Assembly (NCBI RefSeq): GCF_000300515.1 | Contig: NZ_AMSI01000001.1 | Coordinates: 248,001-312,000, forward strand | DNA length: 64,000 nucleotides | Reading direction: 5' to 3' | Origin: Nitratireductor indicus C115 | GTDB taxonomy: Bacteria; Pseudomonadota; Alphaproteobacteria; Rhizobiales; Rhizobiaceae | Part shown: piece after piece, positions 1 through 9,715 of the stretch | Layout: each line of letters begins with the position of its first letter | Numbering within the stretch: position 1 is the first letter of the stretch | Program-made: the position numbers and the translations under genes | Notes under the pieces: model-generated | Told to the model about the DNA's origin: nothing | The model's database searches: none | What the model saw: only the letters and a program-made list of their open reading frames with translations

Positions 1-115
1 CCTCGAAGGTCGGGCAGGGCAGCGGGTCCATGTCCGGAAACATGTTGCGGCACGCCGTGTCGGAGTTGGCTCCGGGTTCGCCCTGGAAGGCAATCTTGTT
101 GGTCTTGGGTGCCAT
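1..115 (-). CDS. pheA: Prephenate dehydratase, N-terminal fragment (cut by window edge)
   Basis: The minus strand from an ATG at 115 reads MAPKTNKIAFQGEPGANSDT and continues off the left edge, so only 38 residues are visible. The KIAFQGEPGANSD segment is the opening of the type II periplasmic-binding-like fold of P-protein prephenate dehydratases, which convert prephenate to phenylpyruvate in phenylalanine synthesis. It starts 2 nt after the kdsB stop, so the two are probably co-transcribed; kdsB-pheA adjacency is common in rhizobia. The catalytic and ACT regulatory parts lie outside the window. Confidence 0.85.
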   Translation of the reverse strand, partial: MAPKTNKIAFQGEPGANSDTACRNMFPDMDPLPCPTFE

Positions 116-117
116 CT

Positions 118-864
118 TCAAAGGTCCGTCTTCACTGAAAGGATTTCGCGAGCCCGCTCCAGATCCTCCGGCGTGTCGACACCGAGCGGCACGGAGGCCA
201 CGATTTCGGCGTCGATGCGCATGCCGGCTTCCAGAGCGCGCAATTGTTCCAGCCTCTCGCGCCGCTCGAGCGGGGAGGGTGAAAGGGTGACGAAGCGCTC
301 GAGCGCTGCGCGTCGATAGGCATAGATGCCGATATGATGGTAGAGCGGCCCGTCGCCCCAGGGCGCCGTGGCTCGCGTGAAATAAAGCGCGCGCAGACGT
401 GCGGCATCGACCGGCGATGGCGTGCCTACGATCTTCACCACATTCGGATTGGTCTTCTCCGCTTCATGGACGATCTCGACGCCCAGCGTGGCGATATCGA
501 CCGAGGGCTCTTCGAGAGGCCGCAGCACGGCCTCGATATCGGCCGGCGGTATCGTCGGCAGATCGCCCTGCAGGTTGATGATCGTATCGCAACGGCGTTC
601 GGGATCGATCTTGCCCAGCGCTTCGAAGATGCGGTCTGAGCCCGTCTCGTGATCGCCACGCGTCATCACGGCTTCGAAGCCGGCTTTCTCCACCGCATTC
701 GCGACCTCGCCCGAATCGGTCGCCACCACGATTCTGCCCATACCGCTCTCCGCGGCGCGGGTGGCAACCTGCACGATCATCGGACGGCCGGCGATATCGG
801 CCATGGGCTTGCCGGGAAGGCGGGTTGAGGCCATCCGCGCTGGAATGAGGATGAGGACGGGCAT
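118..864 (-). CDS. kdsB: 3-deoxy-manno-octulosonate cytidylyltransferase (CMP-KDO synthetase)
   Basis: Activates KDO with CTP to CMP-KDO, the donor for the inner core of lipopolysaccharide; cytoplasmic. The 248-residue protein opens [20 protein letters not shown], the nucleotide-binding signature of the family, and contains the QGDLP motif that contacts metal and nucleotide. The reading frame extends 12 codons further upstream, but the ATG at 864 places the [14 protein letters not shown] motif at the usual distance from the N-terminus. Length fits the family (about 245-255). It lies immediately upstream of pheA on the same strand and diverges from the cytochrome c gene. Confidence 0.95.
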   Translation of the reverse strand: MPVLILIPARMASTRLPGKPMADIAGRPMIVQVATRAAESGMGRIVVATDSGEVANAVEKAGFEAVMTRGDHETGSDRIFEALGKIDPERRCDTIINLQGDLPTIPPADIEAVLRPLEEPSVDIATLGVEIVHEAEKTNPNVVKIVGTPSPVDAARLRALYFTRATAPWGDGPLYHHIGIYAYRRAALERFVTLSPSPLERRERLEQLRALEAGMRIDAEIVASVPLGVDTPEDLERAREILSVKTDL

Positions 865-1061
865 GGGGTGCAATGCTCTCGGGAAACACACAGGTGGCAA
901 AAAGTCTCACAGGTTGAGCCTTATATGTGTTGCAAGCGTCGAGCAAAAGACCTAGTTTCCGCGCGATTTTACCGGCATCGGCCGATCGCGGGGGACACGA
1001 GCGCTGGAGACGACGGTTTCCATCTTGCCGCGGGCGTCTGGAAAAGGGAGCCTCAGGGCGA

Positions 1062-1802
1062 ATGAACTCTTTCGAACTCAATAAGATCCTTGGCGCGCTG
1101 CTTGGCGCTGTCTTCGTCATCTTCTCCATCAACCTCGTCTCGGATGCGATTTTCCATTCGCCTGCGCCCGAGAAGCCCGGTTATGCGATCGAGGTCGCCG
1201 AGAGCGGAGGCGAAGGCGCTGGCAAGGAAGATGCTGCGCCTCAGTCCATCGCGCCGCTTCTGGCTTCTGCCGATCCGGCAAAGGGCGAGAACATCTTCAA
1301 GCGCTGCCAGGCTTGCCACACGGTTGAGGAGGGCGGCGCCAACAAGGTCGGCCCGAATCTCTGGGAGATTGTCGACCGTCCGATCGCCAGCCATGAGGGC
1401 TTCAGCTATTCGGCCGGCATGAAGGAATTCTCCGAAGGTAACAGCAAGCACTGGACCTACGAGAATCTGGATCACTTCCTGACCAATCCGAAGGGCTTCG
1501 TGTCCGGAACCGCCATGGCGTTCGCCGGTCTGAAGAAGATCGAGGACCGCGCCGACGTTATCGCTTATCTGCGCCAGCATGCGGCCAACCCGGTTCCTTT
1601 CCCGGCTGCTGAGACCGAAGGTGGCAGCGATGCTTCTGCGACTCCCGCAGAAGGTGCAGCACCCTCTCAGGATGCCGCTCCGGCCGAAGGTGCCACGCAG
1701 GACGCTGCTCCGACCGAGCAGGCTCCGGCTGAACAGGCCCCTGCAGAGCAAGCTCCGGCAACCGATGGTGCGACGCAGGAAGGCGGCGCGACCGCCAACT
1801 AA
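1062..1802 (+). CDS. Membrane-anchored class I cytochrome c (CycM/cytochrome c2 type)
   Basis: A 246-residue protein with an N-terminal uncleaved membrane anchor (about residues 8-28), a monoheme cytochrome c domain (CQACH heme site, Cys82/Cys85/His86; probable Met ligand about residue 152 in [11 protein letters not shown]), and a C-terminal tail (about 175-246) rich in Ala, Pro, Glu and Gln with repeated QAPAE units. The family carries electrons from the bc1 complex to terminal oxidases at the periplasmic face. The start at 1062 gives the hydrophobic anchor at the proper place; upstream in-frame codons look non-coding. It diverges from kdsB, a pairing typical of rhizobia. The tail is probably disordered and has no assigned role. 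Confidence 0.9.
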   Translation: MNSFELNKILGALLGAVFVIFSINLVSDAIFHSPAPEKPGYAIEVAESGGEGAGKEDAAPQSIAPLLASADPAKGENIFKRCQACHTVEEGGANKVGPNLWEIVDRPIASHEGFSYSAGMKEFSEGNSKHWTYENLDHFLTNPKGFVSGTAMAFAGLKKIEDRADVIAYLRQHAANPVPFPAAETEGGSDASATPAEGAAPSQDAAPAEGATQDAAPTEQAPAEQAPAEQAPATDGATQEGGATAN

Positions 1803-1827
1803 CGAAAATTTAATTTCGTCACACTTG

Positions 1828-1854
1828 AAAAAGCCGGGTTCGCCCGGCTTTTTT
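1828..1854 (+). terminator. Rho-independent terminator after the cytochrome c gene
   Basis: AAAAAGCCGGG, a TTCG tetraloop, and CCCGGCTTTTTT form an 11-bp stem with a run of T on the plus strand, 25 nt after the stop codon. Confidence 0.95.
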
Positions 1855-1892
1855 GTTGGGGCGCTGCATGGGGGCCGGGAACGCGACACCAC

Positions 1893-1920
1893 TTGCCTTG
1901 CGCCAGCGATGGTCTACCTT
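1893..1920 (+). promoter_or_regulatory. Possible sigma-70 promoter of the yej operon
   Basis: TTGCCT, a 16-bp spacer and TACCTT precede the first binding-protein gene by about 30 nt. The match to TTGACA/TATAAT is moderate and there is no other support. Confidence 0.3.
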
Positions 1921-1952
1921 CGACCGGGGAATGAAAAAAAGAGGAGTTCAGG

Positions 1953-3845
1953 ATGCGGGCAATCGGCGCGAGGACGAAAATGGCGGCTTGCCTGGCCGCG
2001 GCATTCCTGAGCGCGGGCCTTGTGGCCGGATTTCCCGCCAGTGCGGCGGATGAATGGAGAACGCGTTCCTCGCTGATTGCCCCTGAAAGCGAAACCGCCG
2101 CGCCGTTCGAGCATTACGATTATGTCAACAAGGATGCGCCGAAGGGCGGAACGCTGAATGGCGTTGCTCTCGGTACGTTCGACAGCTTCAACCCTTTTAT
2201 TGTCAGGGGCACGGCTTCTGCGGGGCTCAACTATTTCGGCGGGTTCCTGTGGGACACGCTTATGCAGCAATCCCTGACCGAGCCTGGCACGAGCTATCCA
2301 TTGATCGCGGAGGCGTTCAAATATCCGGAAGATTTTTCCTCCGCCACTTACCGCATCGATTCCAGAGCCCGCTGGCATGATGGCACGCCGATCACGGCGG
2401 AAGACGTGGTCTGGACGCTGGAGATGCTGAAGAAATACAGCCCTCAGCATACGCGGTATTTTTCCAGCGTCACCGAGGCCGTAGCCCTGTCCGAGCGTGA
2501 GGTCGAGTTCCGCTTCGACCAGAAGGGCAACAAGGAATTGCCGCACATCATGGGCGACATGCCGATCCTGCCGAAACACTGGTGGGAAGGCACGGATGCG
2601 AGCGGCAGGAAGCGCGACTTTACCGAGCCGACGCTCGAGCCGCCACTGGGCAGCGGTCCCTACCGGATCGAGAGCTTCAAGCCCGGTTCGGAAGTGATCT
2701 GGAAGCGGGTCGAGGATTACTGGGGCGCCGACCTCCCGGTCAATGTCGGGCGCAACAATATCGACCGCAAGCGCTATACCTATATCCAGGACGAGAACGC
2801 GGCCTGGCTTGCCTTCACCAAGGGCGGCCTTCAGGACATCCGCGTGGAAAATCGCGCCCGGCGCTGGGCGACGGAGTACACTTTCCCAGCCTTCAACGCC
2901 GGCGATGTGATTAAGAAGGAATTTCACACCGGCGGTGCCGAGCCGATGCAGGGCTTTGTACTAAACACGCGGCGCCCGCAGTTTCAGGACCGTCATGTGC
3001 GCCAGGCGCTGACGCTCGCTTTCGATTTCGAAAGCATGAACCGGACGCTGTTCTTTGATTCCTACACCCGCACCGACAGCTATTTCGAGGGAACGGAACT
3101 GGCCGCGACCGGGTTGCCGGAAGGCAAGGAACTGGAGATTCTCGACGAATATCGCGACAAGCTGCCCCCGGAAGTTTTCACGGAGCAGTTCAAGCTTCCC
3201 GTCTATGACAATCCGCAGGCCGAGCGCACCTATCTGCGCGAGGCGATCAAGCTGTTTGGCGAAGCAGGCTGGACCATCAAGAATGGCCGCATGGTGAACG
3301 ATAAGGGCGAGCAGTTCCGCATCGAATTCCTGGGCAACAGCCCGACGGACGAGATCACCACCACGCCGTTCATGACGGCGCTGCGCAAGATCGGCATCGA
3401 TACGTCCCTGCGCATCATCGATCCGTCGCAATATGTAAACCGGGTGCGCAACTTCGAATTCGATGCCGTCGCAAGCATCTTTGTGAACTCGCTTTCACCC
3501 GGAAACGAGCAGCGCGAATATTGGGGTTCGCAGGCTGCCGATATCCCTGGTTCCCGCAATCTGGCGGGCGTGAAGGATTCTGTCGTGGACGCGCTTGTGG
3601 AGAAGATCGTCTACGCGCCCGACCGCGACACGCTGGTAGCCGCCAGCCGGGCGCTTGATCGGGTTCTGCTGTGGAACTATTACTGGGTGCCCCAGTGGCA
3701 CGCGCCCTATGTCCGGGTGGCTTTCTGGAACAAGTTCGGCATGCCGGAGAAGCAGCCCGAATATGTCGGCGTGGACCTCGATGCCTGGTGGATCGACGCC
3801 GAGCGCGAAAAGGTGCTTGCCTCCAAGTATCGGAGCCAGAATTGA
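1953..3845 (+). CDS. yejA: Peptide ABC transporter substrate-binding protein, YejA type (first copy)
   Basis: A 630-residue periplasmic binding protein of the SBP_bac_5 family. It has a Sec signal peptide ending about PASA-AD at residue 31-33, followed by typical lobes with RWHDGTPITAEDVVWTLE. It is the first gene of a five-gene unit (two binding proteins, two permeases, one double ATPase) matching the YejABEF importer, which in enterobacteria takes up microcin C and in Brucella and Sinorhizobium contributes to handling antimicrobial peptides. The ATG at 1953 has AGAGGAG-like Shine-Dalgarno sequence just upstream. Its stop overlaps the likely TTG start of the second binding protein (TTGA). 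The real ligand of this copy is unknown. Confidence 0.9.
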   Translation: MRAIGARTKMAACLAAAFLSAGLVAGFPASAADEWRTRSSLIAPESETAAPFEHYDYVNKDAPKGGTLNGVALGTFDSFNPFIVRGTASAGLNYFGGFLWDTLMQQSLTEPGTSYPLIAEAFKYPEDFSSATYRIDSRARWHDGTPITAEDVVWTLEMLKKYSPQHTRYFSSVTEAVALSEREVEFRFDQKGNKELPHIMGDMPILPKHWWEGTDASGRKRDFTEPTLEPPLGSGPYRIESFKPGSEVIWKRVEDYWGADLPVNVGRNNIDRKRYTYIQDENAAWLAFTKGGLQDIRVENRARRWATEYTFPAFNAGDVIKKEFHTGGAEPMQGFVLNTRRPQFQDRHVRQALTLAFDFESMNRTLFFDSYTRTDSYFEGTELAATGLPEGKELEILDEYRDKLPPEVFTEQFKLPVYDNPQAERTYLREAIKLFGEAGWTIKNGRMVNDKGEQFRIEFLGNSPTDEITTTPFMTALRKIGIDTSLRIIDPSQYVNRVRNFEFDAVASIFVNSLSPGNEQREYWGSQAADIPGSRNLAGVKDSVVDALVEKIVYAPDRDTLVAASRALDRVLLWNYYWVPQWHAPYVRVAFWNKFGMPEKQPEYVGVDLDAWWIDAEREKVLASKYRSQN

Positions 3846-5731
3846 GGGTGCGGCGCGGCGAGACGGGAAGTCTTTCCCGGCGGCAGTTCATCGCCACCGG
3901 CTCTGCCGCGATGGCGGTACCGTTTCTCCCTCGCCAGGGGCTTGCCAATATCCAGACGGGGGCGCCGTTGCATGGCCTGTCGGCCTTCGGCGATCTGAAA
4001 TATCCCGAAGGTTTCACCCGGTTCGATTATGCAAGCCCGGAAGCGCCTCGGGGTGGTGTGTTCAATTTTCAACCTGGCTACTGGTTCTTCAACCAGAACG
4101 TCCTGACCTTCAACACGTTGAACTCCTTCGTTCGCACGGGCGATGCACCGCCGCGCATGGAGCTTTGCTTCGATATGCTGATGACGCGGGCCTATGACGA
4201 GCCGGATGCGATCTATGGCCTGTTGGCCGAGACCGTGACGGTTTCTGAAGACCGCAACAGCTTCACTTTCAAGCTGAGACCAGAAGCCCGCTTCCATGAC
4301 GGAACGCCGCTGACGGCAGAGGACGTCGCCCATTCCTATATGTTGATAAAGGAAAAGGGCCATCCTCAGCTCCAGCTTCCCCTTGCCGAGCTGGAGCGGG
4401 CGGTTGCCGAAGCCCCCGACAGCGTGCGCCTGGAATTTTCGGGCCGCCAGGCGCAGCGCAACATTCTGGGTGTCGTTACCTATCCGGTGTTCTCGCGGGC
4501 TTCCGTGGAGAAGAACGGCTTCGACAGCTCTCGTCTTGTACCGCTTCTGGGCTCGGGCCCCTACAAGGTGGGGCGATTTTCGGCCGGACGTTATATCGAA
4601 TATGATCGCGTCGAGGACTATTGGGCGCGCGATCTCGGACCGCGCCGCGGCTTCAACCATTTCGACCGGATCCGCATCGATTTCTACCGCGACCGCAATG
4701 CCGGCTTCGAGGCGTTCAAGAAGGGCGATACGCTGTGGCGTGAGGAATTCACCGCGCGGACCTGGGCGACGGGCTACGATTTCCCGGCGATCCGCGAGGG
4801 CCGTGTCCTGCAGGTCGGCATTCCGAGCGAGAAGCGTCCGTCTCTTTACGGTCTGGTGCTCAATCAGCGGCGCGAGCAGTTTCGCGATGCGCGGGTGCGC
4901 GAGGCGGTCGGCCTGTGTTTCGATTTCGAATGGACGAACCGCAACCTTTTCTATGGCGCTTATACGCGCTCCCACTCCTTCTTTCAGAATTCGCCCTACA
5001 TGGCGGAGGGGCTGCCCTCCGATGCGGAGAGGCCACTTCTGGAGCGGTTTCGCGGCGACGTGCCGGAAGCGGCATTCGGCGAGGCGGTCATGCAGCCGGT
5101 CTCCGACGGCACGGGCCGCGACCGGAAGAACCTGCGCGAGGCGCGCCGGCTCCTGACGGAAGCGGGCTGGACCCCGCGCGACGGTATTCTGCACAACGAG
5201 AAGGGTACGCGCCTCACTCTCGAATATCTGGTCCGTGACGAGATATTCCTGCGCACGGATGCGGGTTTCACGGAAAATCTGCGGGCGCTGGGCGTCGATG
5301 CGAGCATCCGCCTCGTGGACGCTTCGCAATATCAGAGCCGGCAGGTCGGTTTCGATTTCGACATGGTCTCCATGGCGATCGGGCTCGATCCCACGCCCGA
5401 TGTCGACGGGCTCGAACAACTCTTCCATTCACGCTCGGCGGGACTTGAAGGATCATGGAATCTCTCCGGTACCGCTGATCCGGCCATCGACGAACTGATC
5501 GGGATTGCCGGCAAGGCATCGACCCGTGAGGAATTGACCGTGACGCTCAAAGTGCTCGACAGGGTCTTGCGTGCGCGGCGTGAGTGGATTCCAAATTGGC
5601 ACGCGGCGAATCATCGCGTCGCCCATTGGGATATGTTTGGCTACAGCGCTGAAAAACCGGACTATTTCTTCCCGGTTGAATCGTTGTGGTGGTACGACGC
5701 GGAAAAGGCGAAAGCGATTGGCAAGGCTTGA
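3842..5731 (+). CDS. Peptide ABC transporter substrate-binding protein, YejA type (second copy, Tat signal)
   Basis: A 629-residue SBP_bac_5 protein, paralogous to the preceding gene (shared FHDGTPLTAEDVAHSY block and C-terminal region). I chose the TTG at 3842: it overlaps the previous stop as TTGA and has GGAG six bases upstream; a GTG at 3848 is the alternative. The N-terminus then carries a twin-arginine signal, SLSRRQFIATGSAAMAV, suggesting export of the folded protein by Tat, in contrast to the Sec signal of its neighbour. Length nearly equals the first copy, so both appear intact. It probably feeds the same YejBEF membrane complex with different peptides. Confidence 0.87.
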   Translation: MRVRRGETGSLSRRQFIATGSAAMAVPFLPRQGLANIQTGAPLHGLSAFGDLKYPEGFTRFDYASPEAPRGGVFNFQPGYWFFNQNVLTFNTLNSFVRTGDAPPRMELCFDMLMTRAYDEPDAIYGLLAETVTVSEDRNSFTFKLRPEARFHDGTPLTAEDVAHSYMLIKEKGHPQLQLPLAELERAVAEAPDSVRLEFSGRQAQRNILGVVTYPVFSRASVEKNGFDSSRLVPLLGSGPYKVGRFSAGRYIEYDRVEDYWARDLGPRRGFNHFDRIRIDFYRDRNAGFEAFKKGDTLWREEFTARTWATGYDFPAIREGRVLQVGIPSEKRPSLYGLVLNQRREQFRDARVREAVGLCFDFEWTNRNLFYGAYTRSHSFFQNSPYMAEGLPSDAERPLLERFRGDVPEAAFGEAVMQPVSDGTGRDRKNLREARRLLTEAGWTPRDGILHNEKGTRLTLEYLVRDEIFLRTDAGFTENLRALGVDASIRLVDASQYQSRQVGFDFDMVSMAIGLDPTPDVDGLEQLFHSRSAGLEGSWNLSGTADPAIDELIGIAGKASTREELTVTLKVLDRVLRARREWIPNWHAANHRVAHWDMFGYSAEKPDYFFPVESLWWYDAEKAKAIGKA

Positions 5732-5803
5732 TATGGCGGTAAGCGGCGGAAACGCCATGAACCAGCAGCCCGGGTTTGATCCCGTGGCGGGAGCGACCGG
5801 CTG

Positions 5804-6916
5804 ATGGGCGCCTATATTCTTCGCAGGCTCCTGCTCATGATCCCGACCCTTCTGGGCATCATGGCCATCTCCTTCATCGTGGTGCAGTTCGCGCCGGGCG
5901 GCCCGGTCGAGCAGGTCATCGCTCAGATCACCGGCCAGGCGGGCGGCGCGGATGCGCGCATCTCCGGCGGCGGGGGCGATATGGGCAATTCCTCCTTCGG
6001 CGGAGGATCGGTCGAGGGAAGCGGCGTCACCTCCAAATATCGCGGCGCCCAGGGGCTCGATCCCGAGTTCATCGCCTCGCTCGAAAAACAGTTCGGCTTC
6101 GACAAACCGCCGCTGGAACGCTTCGGCATGATGCTGTGGAACTACGCGCGTTTCGATTTCGGCGAGAGCTATTTCCGCGACATTTCCGTGATCGACCTGA
6201 TCCTGGAGAAAATGCCCGTCTCCATTTCGCTGGGGCTGTGGATCACGCTGATTTCCTACGGCATCTCCATCCCGCTCGGCATCCGCAAGGCCGTCAAGGA
6301 CGGCTCGACCTTCGACGTCTGGACAAGCGGCATTATCATCGTCGCCTATGCGGTTCCGGGCTTTCTCTTTGCCATTCTTCTGATGGTTCTTTTCGCGGGC
6401 GGTTCGTTCTTCGACTGGTTCCCCTTGCGCGGCCTGACTTCCGACAATTGGGAAAGTCTGTCCTGGCCGGCGCGCATCCTGGATTATTTCTGGCATCTGG
6501 CCCTGCCGCTCACGGCAATGGTCCTGTCCGCCTTCGCCACCACCACGCTTCTGACGAAGAACTCGTTCCTCGATGAAATCCGCAAGCAATATGTCGTGAC
6601 GGCGCGCGCCAAGGGCCTTTCGGAGCGGCAGGTGCTTTACGGGCACGTCTTTCGCAACGCGATGCTCATCATCATTGCAGGCTTTCCCGGCGCCTTCATC
6701 TCCTCCTTCTTCACCGGCTCCCTGCTGATCGAGAGCATCTTCTCGCTCGATGGCCTCGGCCTGCTCGGCTTCCGTTCTGTCATCGATCGCGACTATCCGG
6801 TGGTCTTCGCCAACCTCTATATCTTCTCCCTGCTTGGTCTCTTCATAAGCCTGATTTCCGACGTCACCTACACGCTGATCGATCCGCGGATCGATTTCGA
6901 GCGGAGGGATGTTTGA
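5804..6916 (+). CDS. yejB: Microcin C/peptide ABC transporter permease YejB
   Basis: A 370-residue inner-membrane permease of the DppB/OppB family beginning [20 protein letters not shown]. It has about six membrane segments and the EAA-like loop around [18 protein letters not shown] that docks with the ATPase. A Gly/Ser-rich insertion (about residues 46-75) lies in the first periplasmic loop. Length and insertion fit YejB rather than the shorter DppB (about 310-340). Its stop overlaps the next start (TGATG), so translation is probably coupled to yejE. Confidence 0.93.
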   Translation: MGAYILRRLLLMIPTLLGIMAISFIVVQFAPGGPVEQVIAQITGQAGGADARISGGGGDMGNSSFGGGSVEGSGVTSKYRGAQGLDPEFIASLEKQFGFDKPPLERFGMMLWNYARFDFGESYFRDISVIDLILEKMPVSISLGLWITLISYGISIPLGIRKAVKDGSTFDVWTSGIIIVAYAVPGFLFAILLMVLFAGGSFFDWFPLRGLTSDNWESLSWPARILDYFWHLALPLTAMVLSAFATTTLLTKNSFLDEIRKQYVVTARAKGLSERQVLYGHVFRNAMLIIIAGFPGAFISSFFTGSLLIESIFSLDGLGLLGFRSVIDRDYPVVFANLYIFSLLGLFISLISDVTYTLIDPRIDFERRDV

Positions 6917-8067
6917 TGTCGGACATCCAGGCGAAAACCGAGGTGGAAGCCGTGCGCCGGGAGGTTGCGCGTCCGTTCCTTTCGCCGATCAACCAGCGCC
7001 GCTGGAAGAACTTCAAGGCCAATCGCCGGGGCTATTGGTCGTTGTGGATCTTCATCGTCCTCTTCGTTCTGTCGCTGTTCGCCGAGTTCATCGCCAACGA
7101 CAGGCCCGTCCTTGCCTACTACAAGGGCGAGGTCCTGTTTCCGGTGACCGTCGATTACCCGGAGGAGAAATTCGGCGGCTTCCTCGCCGTGACAGACTAT
7201 CGCGATCCCGTCATCCGCGACGAGATCGAGGCGAATGGCTGGATGATCTGGCCGCCGATCCGCTATTCCTACCGCACGCCCAACAACGAGATTCCCGAAG
7301 CCGCTCCCGCCAAGCCTTCCTGGCTCTATAATCGCGAGACGCGCTGCCAGCGCTATCCGGGCGGCGTGGATGACCCCGCCTGCACCATCGGCAACTGGAA
7401 CTGGTTGGGCACGGACGATCAGGCGCGAGATGTGCTTGCCCGCGTAATCTATGGCTTCCGCATCTCGGTGCTGTTTGGTCTGATCCTGACCGCCGCCTCG
7501 GCGCTGATCGGCGTTTCCGCAGGCGCCATTCAAGGCTATTTCGGTGGTTGGACCGATCTTCTGTTCCAGCGTTTCATCGAGATCTGGTCCTCAGTGCCGG
7601 TGCTTTATCTTATCCTCATCATTGCCGCCGTCCTGCCGCCGGGCTTCTTCATCCTGCTCGGCATCATGCTTCTGTTTTCCTGGGTGGCCTTCGTCGGCGT
7701 GGTGCGCGCGGAGTTCCTTCGTGCGCGCAATTTCGAATATGTGAGCGCGGCGCGGGCGCTTGGCGTCTCCAACCGCACCATCATCTTCCGCCATCTTCTG
7801 CCCAATGCCATGGTGGCGACGCTGACCTTCCTGCCTTTCATCCTGAACGGCTCGATCACCACGCTCACCTCGCTCGACTTTCTGGGCTTCGGCCTGCCGC
7901 CCGGCTCACCCTCGCTGGGTGAACTGCTGCGTCAGGGACAGCGCAATCTCAACGCGCCATGGCTCGGCATTACGGGCTTCCTGAGCCTATCCATCATGCT
8001 GTCGCTGCTGATCTTCGTCGGCGAGGCCGTGCGCGACGCCTTCGACCCGCGGAAGACGTTCAAATGA
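6916..8067 (+). CDS. yejE: Microcin C/peptide ABC transporter permease YejE
   Basis: A 383-residue permease of the DppC/OppC family, partner of YejB. It has an N-terminal cytoplasmic segment with the OppC_N signature (NQRRWKNFKANRRGYWSLW), a long periplasmic loop, then the transmembrane domain with the EAA loop ARALGVSNRTIIFRHLLPNAM. The start is ATG 6916, with TTG 6913 directly before it. The stop overlaps the yejF start (ATGA). It forms the membrane channel together with YejB. Confidence 0.93.
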   Translation: MSDIQAKTEVEAVRREVARPFLSPINQRRWKNFKANRRGYWSLWIFIVLFVLSLFAEFIANDRPVLAYYKGEVLFPVTVDYPEEKFGGFLAVTDYRDPVIRDEIEANGWMIWPPIRYSYRTPNNEIPEAAPAKPSWLYNRETRCQRYPGGVDDPACTIGNWNWLGTDDQARDVLARVIYGFRISVLFGLILTAASALIGVSAGAIQGYFGGWTDLLFQRFIEIWSSVPVLYLILIIAAVLPPGFFILLGIMLLFSWVAFVGVVRAEFLRARNFEYVSAARALGVSNRTIIFRHLLPNAMVATLTFLPFILNGSITTLTSLDFLGFGLPPGSPSLGELLRQGQRNLNAPWLGITGFLSLSIMLSLLIFVGEAVRDAFDPRKTFK

Positions 8068-9695
8068 GTGAAACGCCTCTCCTTTCCATCCGTGACCTGT
8101 CGGTCTCCTTCACACAGGGCGACCAGGAAACGCTGGCGGTTGATCATGTTTCGTTCGACATCGCCAAGGGCGAGACAGTGGCGCTGGTGGGTGAATCCGG
8201 CTCCGGCAAGTCGGTGACCGCACTCTCCGTGCTGAAACTCCTCCCCTATCCGGCGGCAAGCCATCCCTCAGGCAGCATTCTTTACAAGGATACCGACCTC
8301 CTGTCGGCGAACGAGACGGAATTGCGCAAGGTGCGCGGCAACGAGATCGCCATGATCTTCCAGGAGCCGATGACCTCGCTCAATCCGCTTCACACGATTG
8401 AGCGGCAAATCGGCGAAATCCTGAAGCTGCACCGCGGCCTTGGCGATGCCGCCGCACGCGAGCGCACGCTGCAACTTCTCAATCAGGTGGGTATACGCGA
8501 TCCTGAAAAGCGGCTGGATTCCTTCCCGCACCAGCTTTCGGGCGGCCAACGCCAGCGTGTTATGATCGCCATGGCTCTTGCCAACGAACCGGATCTGCTG
8601 ATCGCCGACGAGCCGACCACCGCGCTCGATGTGACGGTTCAGGCGCAAATCCTGGAGCTGCTCGCCAAGCTGCGGCGCGAGAAATCCATGTCCATGCTTT
8701 TCATCACCCATGATCTGGGCATTGTGCGCAAGGTCGCCGACCGCGTCTGCGTGATGACGAAGGGCGAGATCGTCGAGACCGGTCCGACAGCCGAGATTTT
8801 CGCCAATCCGCAGCATCCCTATACCCGCCATCTTCTGGCGGCCGAGCCGAAGGGCAAGCCGCCAAAGGCCAATCCCGACGCCGAAACGGTTATGGAAGGT
8901 GACGACGTCAAGGTCTGGTTCCCTGTCAAGAAGGGGCTGTTGCGTCGTACGGTCGATTACATCAAGGCGGTGGACGGTGTGAACATCAGGGTTTGCGCCG
9001 GACAGACGCTCGGTGTCGTGGGCGAATCCGGCTCCGGCAAGACCACGCTCGGCCTTGCGCTGGCGCGCATGATTTCCTCGCAGGGCGAAATCCGCTTCTG
9101 CGGCAAGAATATCGACCAATTGAGCTTCCGCCAGATGCGCCCGCATCGCCGTGCCTTGCAGATCGTCTTTCAGGATCCCTTCGGCTCGCTCAGCCCGCGC
9201 ATGTCGGTCGCCGAGATCATCCAGGAGGGATTGCGCATTCATGAGCCGGGGCTTTCGGCTGAAGAACGCGATGCCACCGTGGTGGATGTGCTGAAGGAAG
9301 TCGGGCTCGACCCGGAGACCCGCTTCCGCTATCCGCACGAGTTTTCCGGCGGCCAGCGCCAGCGCATCGCAATAGCGCGCGCCATGGTCCTGAAACCGCG
9401 TTTCGTCATGCTGGACGAGCCCACCTCCGCGCTCGACATGAGCGTCCAGGCGCAGGTGGTCGACCTGCTTCGCGATTTGCAGAAGCGGCATAATCTAGCC
9501 TACCTCTTTATCAGCCACGACCTGAAGGTCGTACGGGCGCTCGCCAACAACGTGATTGTCATGCGCGCGGGAAAGGTGGTCGAGACCGGAACCGCCGAGC
9601 AGATTTTCGAGGCACCGCAGACCGACTATACGCGCGCGCTCATTGCAGCCGCCTTCAACATCGAGGCGACCCATGGCGGGGTCGTCAGCGAATAG
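8064..9695 (+). CDS. yejF: Peptide ABC transporter ATP-binding protein YejF (two ABC domains)
   Basis: A 543-residue protein with two complete ABC ATPase modules. The first has Walker A GESGSGKS, signature LSGGQRQRV and Walker B LLIADEP; the second has [17 protein letters not shown] and FVMLDEP. Each module ends with the oligopeptide-type C-terminal region (HPYTRHLL and DYTRALI). It drives import through YejBE. The ATG at 8064 overlaps the yejE stop by 4 nt, so the longer upstream frame is not needed. Confidence 0.94.
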   Translation: MSETPLLSIRDLSVSFTQGDQETLAVDHVSFDIAKGETVALVGESGSGKSVTALSVLKLLPYPAASHPSGSILYKDTDLLSANETELRKVRGNEIAMIFQEPMTSLNPLHTIERQIGEILKLHRGLGDAAARERTLQLLNQVGIRDPEKRLDSFPHQLSGGQRQRVMIAMALANEPDLLIADEPTTALDVTVQAQILELLAKLRREKSMSMLFITHDLGIVRKVADRVCVMTKGEIVETGPTAEIFANPQHPYTRHLLAAEPKGKPPKANPDAETVMEGDDVKVWFPVKKGLLRRTVDYIKAVDGVNIRVCAGQTLGVVGESGSGKTTLGLALARMISSQGEIRFCGKNIDQLSFRQMRPHRRALQIVFQDPFGSLSPRMSVAEIIQEGLRIHEPGLSAEERDATVVDVLKEVGLDPETRFRYPHEFSGGQRQRIAIARAMVLKPRFVMLDEPTSALDMSVQAQVVDLLRDLQKRHNLAYLFISHDLKVVRALANNVIVMRAGKVVETGTAEQIFEAPQTDYTRALIAAAFNIEATHGGVVSE

Positions 9696-9715
9696 TCTTT
9701 TCGGGAGGAGACGTC

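Noticed and set aside
3707-5428. 573-codon minus-strand frame opposite the binding proteins
   Set aside because: It shadows the second YejA-type gene and spans the end of the first; composition is Arg/Ala-rich without domain signatures.
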